Positions 14,343 through 20,570 of a stretch of DNA of 21,114 nucleotides are shown here, in pieces. The stretch is from DATEBA01 sp035288045 (GTDB lineage Bacteria > Actinomycetota > UBA4738 > HRBIN12), in the NCBI GenBank assembly GCA_035288045.1, contig DATEBA010000032.1, positions 1 through 21,114 on the forward strand. The letters run 5' to 3'. The first letter of the stretch is position 1, and the number at the start of each line of letters is the position of its first letter. Under the pieces are notes generated by a model. That model did no database searches and was not told where the DNA came from. It worked only from the letters and a program-made list of their open reading frames with translations. A program made the translations under genes and the position numbers.

Positions 14343-14888
14343 TTGCCGGGCAAGCACGAGCCCCCGACCAGGAGGAGCTTCTACATCTCGATGGGAACGA
14401 GCACTGTGCGGTTCCTGATCATCGTGGCGCTCGCGGCCTCCGGTGTAGCTGTCATCGCCAACGCCTTCCCGGGATCGGGCGAGAGGCCACTCGCCGATGG
14501 CGGGATCTCCACCGAAGAGCCCAAGACTCCCGTGGAGACCGACACGGCGCCGCCGAAGGAGGCGGACGGCACCGCGGCCAAGCCGACGAAGGACTTGAGG
14601 TTCGCCGTGTTCAACACGACTGACGTCGACCTCCTGGCCGCCGCAACGGCGGAGAAGATCGAGACCGAGGGATACAAGCTCGGCCAGCAGCCGGGGGACG
14701 CCGACAACGTCGATGTGACCCTCGTCCAATACCGATCGGACGAGCACAAGGCGGACGCCGAGTACATCGCCAAGAAGTTCTTCAAGGACGCGAAGGTCGA
14801 GCAGATTCCCGCGGACAGCAACGTGAAGGACCGCGTGGACATCGTCATCTACGTGGGCAACGACTACGCTTCCACGCTCGAGCAGTAG
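14343..14888 (+). CDS. LytR_C-domain membrane protein (VirR-like)
   Basis: 181 residues at most. One N-terminal membrane helix (about 24-42, from FLIIVALAASGVAVI), an acidic Pro/Thr/Ala-rich linker (about 46-82), then a LytR_C domain from LRFAVFNTTDVDLLAA to DIVIYVGNDY. The domain would lie outside the membrane, where LytR_C proteins are tied to cell-wall and envelope processes; VirR (Rv0431) affects vesicle release in M. tuberculosis. Start is uncertain. TTG 14343 has no ribosome site and abuts a TAGGAT -10-like box (14337-14342). ATG 14391 has GGAGGAG (14371-14377), but with a long 13-nt spacer. Both starts keep the helix and domain. Confidence 0.8.
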   Translation: MPGKHEPPTRRSFYISMGTSTVRFLIIVALAASGVAVIANAFPGSGERPLADGGISTEEPKTPVETDTAPPKEADGTAAKPTKDLRFAVFNTTDVDLLAAATAEKIETEGYKLGQQPGDADNVDVTLVQYRSDEHKADAEYIAKKFFKDAKVEQIPADSNVKDRVDIVIYVGNDYASTLEQ

Positions 14889-14928
14889 CACCCTCGCCTG
14901 GCTCCGGGACCACTCCGAGGTGTCCGGC

Positions 14929-15615
14929 GTGTTCTTGGACTTCGACGGCTCGCTGTCGCCGATTGTCCGGCATCCCCTTGAGGCGAGGCCCGCGCCGGGC
15001 GTGCCGCGGGCGTTGGCGGCGCTCGTAGGTCACTTCCGGCTCGTGGCCGTCGTCACCGGCAGGCGAGCGGAGGAGGCAGAGCGGCTCCTCGGGGTGCCCG
15101 GGGTCCGGTACGAGGGCCTCTACGGCATGGAGGGCGCGGTGGCCGCGGCTGTTCCGGGGCTCGCCGCAGCCGCCCGGTCGGCCGCCACCGGCGTCCCCGA
15201 GGCCTGGGTCGAGGACAAGGGCGTGACGGTATCCGTGCACTACCGAGGCGCGGCCGATCCGCCGGAGGCCAGACGTCGGCTCGCCGACTCGCTCGAGCAC
15301 GTCGCTCGGTCGCACGGGCTCGTGGTCGTCGAGGGGAAGATGGTCTTGGAGCTCGTGCCGCCAGGCCGTCCGATGAAGGGGGAGACGGTGAAACGACTGG
15401 CCGGGGAGAACGATCTGGAGGGGGTCTTCTTCGCGGGGGACGACGTCGCCGACCTCGATGCTTTCCGCGCGGTGGAGGACCTCGCGGAGCGCGGCCTGAC
15501 CACCCTGAAGGTGGCCGTGCGAGGGGACGAGACGCCGCCGGAGCTGGTGGTGGGCGCGGACGTCGCGGTCGACGGACCCGAGGGACTCGTCGACCTCCTG
15601 GATCAGCTCACCTGA
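14929..15615 (+). CDS. otsB: Trehalose-6-phosphate phosphatase
   Basis: 228 residues from GTG 14929 (GAGGTG at 14917-14922, 6-nt spacer); the in-frame GTG 14920 has no ribosome site of its own. HAD motif I is FLDFDGSLSP (D4 nucleophile, D6), motif II is VVTGR, the OtsB-specific EDKGVTVSVHYR follows, PMKGETVKRL supplies the motif III lysine, and AGDDVADLDAF is motif IV. It removes phosphate from trehalose-6-phosphate made by OtsA. It runs towards otsA and the two stop ends overlap by 13 nt (15603-15615), so the two pathway genes are convergent rather than co-transcribed. It may be read through from the LytR_C gene 40 nt upstream. Confidence 0.85.
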   Translation: MFLDFDGSLSPIVRHPLEARPAPGVPRALAALVGHFRLVAVVTGRRAEEAERLLGVPGVRYEGLYGMEGAVAAAVPGLAAAARSAATGVPEAWVEDKGVTVSVHYRGAADPPEARRRLADSLEHVARSHGLVVVEGKMVLELVPPGRPMKGETVKRLAGENDLEGVFFAGDDVADLDAFRAVEDLAERGLTTLKVAVRGDETPPELVVGADVAVDGPEGLVDLLDQLT

Positions 15616-17084
15616 GCCCGGCGCAGCCGCGCGCGCTCCAGGTCCTCCAGCTGGCCGCGGACCCATCGGGAGAGCGGGTTCGCGAGCACGAGTCGCGAGA
15701 GACCGCGAGCCCGCCGGACGCGCTCGTGCTCGGGCATCGTGAGGGCCTCGTGGATCGCGTCGGCGGTCTCGCGCACGTCGAATGGGTTGATGCCGATCGC
15801 GTATCGGCCGAGCCGCCCGTAGGCCCCTGCGTTCCGCGACAAGACGAGAACGCCGTGGCGACGGTTCACCAGCGGTCCTTCCATCGCCACGAGGTTCATC
15901 CCGTCGAACACCGGGTTCACCAGTAGGACGTCGTACAGGCCGTAGGCGGCGATCGCCCGTGGGTGGTCCTCCTTCACTCGGACCCGTACCGGCTCCCACC
16001 CATCGCCGCCGTATGCTTGATTGATCCGCTCGGCCTCCGCCAGGCATTCATCGGTGTAGGCGCGGTACTCGGGGAGCTCTTGCCGCGACGGCGAGAGCAG
16101 CGCGAGGAACCTTACGTTGCCCACCCACTCGGGGTACCGTGCGAGGAATACTTCGAACGCCTTGAACCCTCGAACGACGTTCTTCGTGAGCTCGAGGCGG
16201 TCGACCCGCAGGATCAGCTTCGCGTCGCCGCGCCAGCGGGAGAGCTCGCGGCGCAGCCGCCGGAGCTTCGGCGTGGCGGCCAGGGCGCGCATCGGTTCGG
16301 CCTCGACGGAGATCGGATGCACGCGCACGTCCACCCGGCGGCCCTCGTAGACCACTCGAGAGCGGGAAAGATCGACGCGGGCTCCGGGAAGCGCCCGCGC
16401 CGACATCAGGAAGTTCTCCGCCCAGGCCTCGGCGTGGAAGCTGAGGACGTCGGCGCCGAGCATCCCTGCGAGCATTCCCTCACGGATCCTCGCCGGCAGG
16501 ATCCGCAGGTACGTCGGCCCCGCGATCGGTGTGTGGGAGAAGTGCGCGACGAGCGCCCCCGGATCGAGTTCGCGGAGGAAGCGAGGCACGAGCGCCAGCT
16601 GGTAGTCCTGGACCAGGTACACGGGCGGCCGTGGCAGCCGTGCGCCCTCCTCGGCCAGTACCTTCGCGAACATCCGGTTCACCTCGACGAAGTCCTCCCA
16701 CGCCCTGTCGGAGTCCTCGCCGAAGATGGGCGAGCGGACCGTGTCCCAGAGGTAGTGGTGTACGAACCAGAGGATTCCGTTGGCGATCCAGTTGTAGTAG
16801 CGGTCGTAGACGTCGGGTGCTATCGAGACGAACCGGACCCGGAACGTGGAGTCGCCGGCCTCGACGTCGATCGGGCCGTCGCCGGTCTCCCCCGCGCGCG
16901 CGCGATCGCCCTCGGACATCGCCGCCGCCACCCACAGCCCCTCCGTCGACTGCATGGCGCCCGTGAGCGCGGTCACAAGCCCCCCGGAGCCCCGCTGAGG
17001 CCGGAGCTCGCCGTCCTCGCCGGGTTCGAACGTGACGGGTCCCCGGTTCGAGGCGACGATCAGGGGTGCGTCGAGCGCGTTCAT
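15603..17084 (-). CDS. otsA: Trehalose-6-phosphate synthase (GT20)
   Basis: 493 residues. ASNRGPV (11-17) and GSGGLVTAL (32-40) form the N-terminal phosphate and sugar site. DRYYNWIANGILWF (94-107) keeps the Tyr/Trp pair of OtsA, and VQDYQLALVP replaces the usual VHDYHL. FSHTPIAGP replaces HIPFP. RLELTK (R296, K301) matches the UDP-phosphate-binding R262/K267 of E. coli, and FDGMNLVAME (D394) matches D361. It should join UDP- or GDP-glucose to glucose-6-phosphate. The variant acceptor-loop residues leave open a related product such as glucosylglycerol phosphate. ATG 17084 overlaps the treT stop (ATGA), so it is translationally coupled to treT. Confidence 0.8.
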   Translation of the reverse strand: MNALDAPLIVASNRGPVTFEPGEDGELRPQRGSGGLVTALTGAMQSTEGLWVAAAMSEGDRARAGETGDGPIDVEAGDSTFRVRFVSIAPDVYDRYYNWIANGILWFVHHYLWDTVRSPIFGEDSDRAWEDFVEVNRMFAKVLAEEGARLPRPPVYLVQDYQLALVPRFLRELDPGALVAHFSHTPIAGPTYLRILPARIREGMLAGMLGADVLSFHAEAWAENFLMSARALPGARVDLSRSRVVYEGRRVDVRVHPISVEAEPMRALAATPKLRRLRRELSRWRGDAKLILRVDRLELTKNVVRGFKAFEVFLARYPEWVGNVRFLALLSPSRQELPEYRAYTDECLAEAERINQAYGGDGWEPVRVRVKEDHPRAIAAYGLYDVLLVNPVFDGMNLVAMEGPLVNRRHGVLVLSRNAGAYGRLGRYAIGINPFDVRETADAIHEALTMPEHERVRRARGLSRLVLANPLSRWVRGQLEDLERARLRRAQVS

Positions 17085-18322
17085 CGGAGCGAAACCAGGA
17101 AGCGCAGAGTGTCCTCGAGCTCGCGGAGCGTCAGGAAGCGGTCGCGCACGCGCTCCCGCGCTGCGGTTCCCATCGCGTTGCGGCGCTCCGGATCGCCGAG
17201 AAGCTCGACGATGCGCTCGGCGCAATCCTCGACCGAGTCGACGAGGTAGCCGCAGCGGCCGTCGTCGATCTGGAGCCGGATGCCACCGACGTTCCCACCG
17301 ATGACCGCCTTCTCTTTCCACATGCCCTCGGCGACCACGAGGCCGAATCCCTCGCGGATCGACTTCTGCACGAGGACCGTGGCCGCGCGCTGGAACGCGT
17401 TCACCTCGAGGTTGCCGATGCCCTCGAAGTTCGTCATCAGGTGGACGTCGGGGTCGTCTTTCCGGTGCTCCTCCGTGAGGTCGAGCCAGCGCATGCCCTC
17501 GGGGTCGTCGGTGGCCATTGAGCCGATCATCACGAGCTGGAGGTCTGGGGCCTCCTGCTTGGCCAGCCGGTACGCGTCGATAACGCCGAGCGGGTCCTTC
17601 CAGGGATCGAACCGCGAGATCTGCGCCACTATGGGTCGGCGGTTGTCGACGCCGTAGCGGACGAGCACCTCGTGGCGCATCTCGTTGCCGGCTGGACCGT
17701 TCTTGAGCGACAGCGGGTCGATCGAGGGTGGGATGCACGCGAGCTCGGGTCCCTGGAAGCCGGGCTGCACGTAGTCCTCCATCGTGAAGATGGCGCCGTC
17801 GTAGCGTTCCGCCATAGGCGCGACGAATCGCCACACGGGCTCGAATGGCTCGGAGAGATCGATGTGGCAGCGCCACACCCACGTGCCCCTCCGGCGGCCG
17901 CGATCGTCCTGCCGGTCGATCACGGCCGCCGGCTGCGGGTCGTGCACGATCACGAGGTCGTAGGGCTCGTCGAGCTTGGCGGCGTTCTCGGCGACCCGCT
18001 CGTGGTAGGCCGTCTCCATGGCCCTCGTCCACTCGACCTCGGCCCCCTGGAGGCCGTTGTGGATGGTCTTCGTAACGTGGAAGAAGTCCTCGGACCCCTC
18101 CAGCACGGCCCATGTGGTCTCTATCCCCAGGTCGTTGAGCAGCGGGACCTGCGCGACGAGCAGCTCCGCGACCCCCCCTCCGAAGGCGGCCGAGTTCAGG
18201 TGGAGCAGGCGGAGTCCGCGCAGTGGCTCCGCGGCCGCTCGGAGCCGCTCGACGGCATCCTCGCCGGCGGGCTCGATGTAGTCGTCTACGCTCTTCGGCG
18301 GAGCGGGGACGGTCGGAAGCAC
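17081..18322 (-). CDS. treT: Trehalose synthase TreT (GT4 glycosyltransferase)
   Basis: 413 residues. HLNSAAFGGGVAELL (41-55) is the TreT N-terminal glycine loop. VTKTIHNGLQG (83-93), IVHDPQP, WRCHIDLS and ISRFDPWKDP (R237, K242) follow, and the GT4 EX7E motif is REGFGLVVAEGMWK (E324, E332). The pattern is that of trehalose glycosyltransferring synthase, which makes trehalose reversibly from NDP-glucose and glucose. It is the first gene of a two-gene unit with otsA (4-nt overlap). GTG 18322 is 6 nt after a minus-strand TAGACT box and has no Shine-Dalgarno, so it is probably leaderless. A GT4 transferase with another acceptor is possible but less likely. Confidence 0.85.
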   Translation of the reverse strand: MLPTVPAPPKSVDDYIEPAGEDAVERLRAAAEPLRGLRLLHLNSAAFGGGVAELLVAQVPLLNDLGIETTWAVLEGSEDFFHVTKTIHNGLQGAEVEWTRAMETAYHERVAENAAKLDEPYDLVIVHDPQPAAVIDRQDDRGRRRGTWVWRCHIDLSEPFEPVWRFVAPMAERYDGAIFTMEDYVQPGFQGPELACIPPSIDPLSLKNGPAGNEMRHEVLVRYGVDNRRPIVAQISRFDPWKDPLGVIDAYRLAKQEAPDLQLVMIGSMATDDPEGMRWLDLTEEHRKDDPDVHLMTNFEGIGNLEVNAFQRAATVLVQKSIREGFGLVVAEGMWKEKAVIGGNVGGIRLQIDDGRCGYLVDSVEDCAERIVELLGDPERRNAMGTAARERVRDRFLTLRELEDTLRFLVSLR

Positions 18323-18328
18323 GCCCGC

Positions 18329-18334
18329 AGTCTA
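18329..18334 (-). promoter_or_regulatory. -10 box for leaderless treT-otsA transcription
   Basis: On the minus strand TAGACT is followed by 6 nt and then the GTG start of treT. It lies inside the 43-nt gap behind the response regulator, so treT-otsA can be transcribed apart from the upstream genes. Confidence 0.55.
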
Positions 18335-18336
18335 TC

Positions 18337-18365
18337 GGCGCCGGGGCCCGGGCCGGGGCCGGGGC
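18337..18365. repeat. Pure G/C tract with GGGGCC repeats
   Basis: 29 consecutive G/C bases fill the space between the response-regulator stop (18366) and the treT -10 box. GGCCCGGGCC within it is a 10-bp palindrome, and GGGGCC recurs. It could act as a terminator hairpin for the upstream genes, but it also occupies the position of the treT -35. Confidence 0.6.
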
Positions 18366-18788
18366 TCAGGGGCGGTGGGTCAGCTTGCGGAGGGCCTCGT
18401 CCCGGTAGTCGTCGCGCTCCTCCGGGGTCATCTCCCGCACGCGCGTGACGGTCTCTGCGAGGGAGTCGGGCGCGAACGGCTTGGTCACGTACTCCGATGC
18501 TCCAGCGCTCCAGCCGCGGACCTGATCCTCGACCTGTGCCTTCGCCGTGAGGAGCACGACCGGGACGTCTCGCGTCCTCTTGGCACCCGAGAGCTCGCCC
18601 AGGATCTCGATGCCGTCGCGGGTCGGGAGCATGACGTCGAGGAGTATCAGGTCGGGATGCTCGTCGAAGGCGATGCGAAGCCCCTCGTCCCCGTCCCCCG
18701 CCTCGAGAACCTCGTGTCCGGCGACCTCGAGGTTGACCCTGCAGAGCAGGAGCACATCGGGCTCGTCGTCGATCACCAGTACACGCAT
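18366..18788 (-). CDS. Single-domain response regulator (CheY-like receiver)
   Basis: 140 residues. Receiver signature: acidic pair D7/D8, phosphoacceptor D51 in LILLDVMLP, T81 in VVLLTAKAQ, and K103 in VTKPF. After the receiver (about residue 120) only a short charged helix remains, so there is no DNA-binding or enzymatic output. It is probably a phosphorelay intermediate or acts by protein contact. ATG 18788 has AAGGA 4-5 nt upstream. The HAD phosphatase stop lies 15 nt upstream, so the two are likely co-transcribed. No kinase is adjacent; the closest is the GAF-GAF-PAS kinase at 10348-12573. Confidence 0.9.
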   Translation of the reverse strand: MRVLVIDDEPDVLLLCRVNLEVAGHEVLEAGDGDEGLRIAFDEHPDLILLDVMLPTRDGIEILGELSGAKRTRDVPVVLLTAKAQVEDQVRGWSAGASEYVTKPFAPDSLAETVTRVREMTPEERDDYRDEALRKLTHRP

Positions 18789-18803
18789 CCGTTCCTTCCC
18801 TGT

Positions 18804-19658
18804 CTATGTATCGGCAGCGCCACCCCGGGAACGTAGCGCGCCGACGACGCATCGGACGGCCTCGGCGAACCCGTCGCCTCGCTCTGCCTCGGTGACGTAG
18901 GCGTTCGGAGGCCACGGCTCCGCGTCGCCGATCGCATCGACGCCGTTGGCGACGAGGAAGAACGACCCGACCTCACCGGCCACCTCGAGATCTGCGGGCG
19001 AGTCGCCGACCGCGACAGCCTCGGCCGCTTCGATCCCGTGACGCTCGCGATGGAGACGGACGGCCGAGGCTTTGGAGACGCCCTTCGGAAGCAGGTGGTA
19101 GGCGCGGACCTCGTCCACCTCAAGCTCGGTGTACATGCGGCGAAGACGGCCGTTGTCGCGAAGCTCGAGCCTGCCGTACCCCGCTTCGGCGAGCGCGCGG
19201 GTGACCTCCGTCGCATCCACCAGACCGTGGAGCTGGAGCGCAACCTCGGCCCACGGGGCGACGGGTAGGAGGCGTCCCGGGTATCGCTCGAGGAGGAACC
19301 CGCCGGCCCCGTTCCGCAAGATCGCGTCGAACGTGCTTCGCTTGCCAACCCCGTCGGTGCGGATCACTCGCTCTTTCGCACCGAAACCCTCCACGACCAG
19401 GGCTCCGAGCTCGGCTATGAACGCCTTCGCGCCGAGCGAGCGCGCGACCTCGGCGCTCCGGCGGGTGCGGCCCGACATCACCACCAGATCCAGGCCGGCC
19501 AGGTGCAGCGCCTCGATCGCCTCGGCCGCAGCCAGCGTCGTGCCTCCGTGCGGCCCGGCGAAGAGCGAGCCGCCCGGCCCAAGGATCGTCCCGTCCAGGT
19601 CGGCGTAGATGACGCGGACGCTGGGGAGCGTAGGTCGTTCGTCGCGAAGGTGTTTCAC
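18804..19658 (-). CDS. HAD-IIB (Cof-like) phosphatase, mannosyl-3-phosphoglycerate-phosphatase-like
   Basis: 284 residues. Motif I YADLDGTI (D20, D22), motif II MSGRT (61-65), motif III Lys in GVSKASAV (K196), and motif IV VGDSPADLEV (D219, D223), with a C2-type cap between motifs II and III. This is the layout of sugar phosphatases such as MPGP and sucrose-phosphate phosphatase. Its place beside treT and otsA suggests a compatible-solute or sugar phosphate substrate, but no mannosylphosphoglycerate synthase is in view, so the exact substrate is unknown. The GTG start at 19658 has only a weak GGAG 10 nt upstream. It is divergent from the Rrf2 gene with overlapping promoters. Confidence 0.78.
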   Translation of the reverse strand: MKHLRDERPTLPSVRVIYADLDGTILGPGGSLFAGPHGGTTLAAAEAIEALHLAGLDLVVMSGRTRRSAEVARSLGAKAFIAELGALVVEGFGAKERVIRTDGVGKRSTFDAILRNGAGGFLLERYPGRLLPVAPWAEVALQLHGLVDATEVTRALAEAGYGRLELRDNGRLRRMYTELEVDEVRAYHLLPKGVSKASAVRLHRERHGIEAAEAVAVGDSPADLEVAGEVGSFFLVANGVDAIGDAEPWPPNAYVTEAERGDGFAEAVRCVVGALRSRGGAADT

Positions 19659-19662
19659 CGCG

Positions 19663-19692
19663 TTGACACTCCCATGGGGGTCACCCTACCCT
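19663..19692 (+). promoter_or_regulatory. Promoter of the Rrf2-family regulator
   Basis: TTGACA (19663-19668), an 18-nt spacer, then TACCCT (19687-19692). This is the best -35/-10 pair in the window. CCCATGGG within the spacer is a palindrome and a possible operator for autoregulation. Transcription would begin near 19699, 12 nt before the ATG. Confidence 0.6.
19683..19688 (-). promoter_or_regulatory. Candidate -10 box of the HAD phosphatase unit
   Basis: Minus-strand TAGGGT overlaps the plus-strand TACCCT by two bases. Transcription would start near 19676 and give a leader of about 18 nt ahead of GTG 19658. The two promoters could not be occupied at once. Confidence 0.4.
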
Positions 19693-19710
19693 GCCTACAC
19701 GGGGGTACCG

Positions 19711-20184
19711 ATGCTCAAGGTCTCGCAACGGCTCGAGTACGCGATGCGCGCGATGATCGAGCTCGCGCTGCGTCGCGACAAGGACGTCGATGCGCTCGTC
19801 CCGGCGCGCGAGATCGCGACTGCGCAACAGGTTCCCCTGAGGTTCCTAGAGCAGCAGCTCGGTGCCCTCCACAAGGCCGGGCTGGTCGAGAGCTTCCGCG
19901 GCGCCGGTGGTGGGTGCCGCCTTGCGCGCAACGCTTCGGAGATAACTGTCCAGGACATCGCGGACGCGATAGAGGGCCAGCTCTATCCGATGTTCTGCCT
20001 GGAGCCCGAGGACCACACGTGCTTCGCGGACTCTCGGTGCGGGCTCCAGGGGTTCTGGGGGGACGTGGCGCGGGCGATGCAGAGAGTGTTCGAGGAGACC
20101 TCTGTGGCAGACCTGGCGAAGCGTCATCGACGGGCGGGGCCGGTGCTCATCGCACCGAGCGAGTTGCTCGCCCGCAGGAATTAG
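19711..20184 (+). CDS. Rrf2-family Fe-S transcriptional regulator
   Basis: 157 residues. LKVSQRLEYAMRAMIELAL (2-20) is the Rrf2 N-terminal helix, then the winged helix with VPLRFLEQQLGALHKAGLV and SFRGAGGGCRLAR (wing, 61-73). Three cysteines C96, C104 and C110 give C-x7-C-x5-C, the spacing of the iron regulator RirA rather than the C-x5-C-x5-C of IscR/NsrR. It therefore should bind an iron-sulfur cluster and sense iron, oxygen or NO. The ATG 19711 start follows GGGGG by 5 nt; the open frame extends 34 codons upstream, but those codons lie over the promoter. It stands alone, divergent from the HAD phosphatase. Confidence 0.88.
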   Translation: MLKVSQRLEYAMRAMIELALRRDKDVDALVPAREIATAQQVPLRFLEQQLGALHKAGLVESFRGAGGGCRLARNASEITVQDIADAIEGQLYPMFCLEPEDHTCFADSRCGLQGFWGDVARAMQRVFEETSVADLAKRHRRAGPVLIAPSELLARRN

Positions 20185-20221
20185 GCGGGATCTTCGGTAG
20201 GGGCCGGGGACCCTCGGCGCT

Positions 20222-20374
20222 CTAGGACGCCTTCCCCAGGATCCGCATCACCTTGGTGCCGCAGACCGGGCAGGTCCCCTGGGCAGCCCTCCGGCCGTTC
20301 TTCAGGGTTACCTCGGTGCCCTCGAACTCCCGCTTCTGTCGGCACTTCACGCAGTAGGCCTCGTACTTGGCCAC
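20222..20374 (-). CDS. DUF5679 zinc-ribbon protein
   Basis: 50 residues, too short for most gene callers. YCVKCRQKREF (C8, C11) and GTCPVCGTKVMRI (C35, C38) form a four-cysteine zinc ribbon, with EVTLKNGRRA between them as in the DUF5679 family of tiny proteins. GTG 20374 is preceded by AAGGAGG with a 5-nt spacer. The stop of the small gene at 20377 lies inside that ribosome site, so the two are translated together. Function unknown; zinc binding is inferred from the cysteines. Confidence 0.85.
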   Translation of the reverse strand: MAKYEAYCVKCRQKREFEGTEVTLKNGRRAAQGTCPVCGTKVMRILGKAS

Positions 20375-20376
20375 TC

Positions 20377-20532
20377 CTACCTCCTTCCCCCATCACGCTT
20401 CGAGGCCGCCTCCATGGCGGCCTCGTACGCACGATGGTCCCCCGTCGCACGCACGTATGCAAGCACATCCCTGCCTGGATTCCCGTTCTTCGGGGGCCGT
20501 CCTGCCGGTGGCTCCTGGAGGACATCCCGCAT
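20377..20532 (-). CDS. Possible 51-residue protein upstream of the zinc ribbon
   Basis: ATG 20532 opens a 51-codon frame whose TAG (20377-20379) overlaps the AAGGAGG site of the zinc-ribbon gene, a spacing typical of a real operon. The product is hydrophilic: a Pro/Gly-rich start (QEPPAGRPPKNGNPG) then a helix (DVLAYVRATGDHRAYEAAME) and a basic tail. No family recognised. The ribosome site is weak (GGA 6 nt upstream). No other gene occupies this stretch, but it could be a spurious frame. Confidence 0.45.
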   Translation of the reverse strand: MRDVLQEPPAGRPPKNGNPGRDVLAYVRATGDHRAYEAAMEAASKRDGGRR

Positions 20533-20537
20533 ACCAT
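20532..20537 (+). promoter_or_regulatory. Candidate -10 box for acs
   Basis: TACCAT lies 33 nt before the acs ATG and would give a leader of about 27 nt with AAGGGG (20558-20563) as ribosome site. It overlaps the start codon of the small divergent frame. Confidence 0.35.
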
Positions 20538-20570
20538 TCCGGGCACGACAGCGAACGAAGGGGTGTTCAG

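Noticed and set aside
12812..14353. 513-codon minus-strand frame opposite glutamate dehydrogenase
   Set aside because: The product is Arg/His/Asp-rich and low in complexity, while the plus strand encodes an intact glutamate dehydrogenase and DUF3263 protein.
17085..18113. N-terminal extension of otsA across treT to 18113
   Set aside because: The extra 343 residues are the off-frame reading of treT. The ATG at 17084 gives a normal OtsA N-terminus and overlaps the treT stop.
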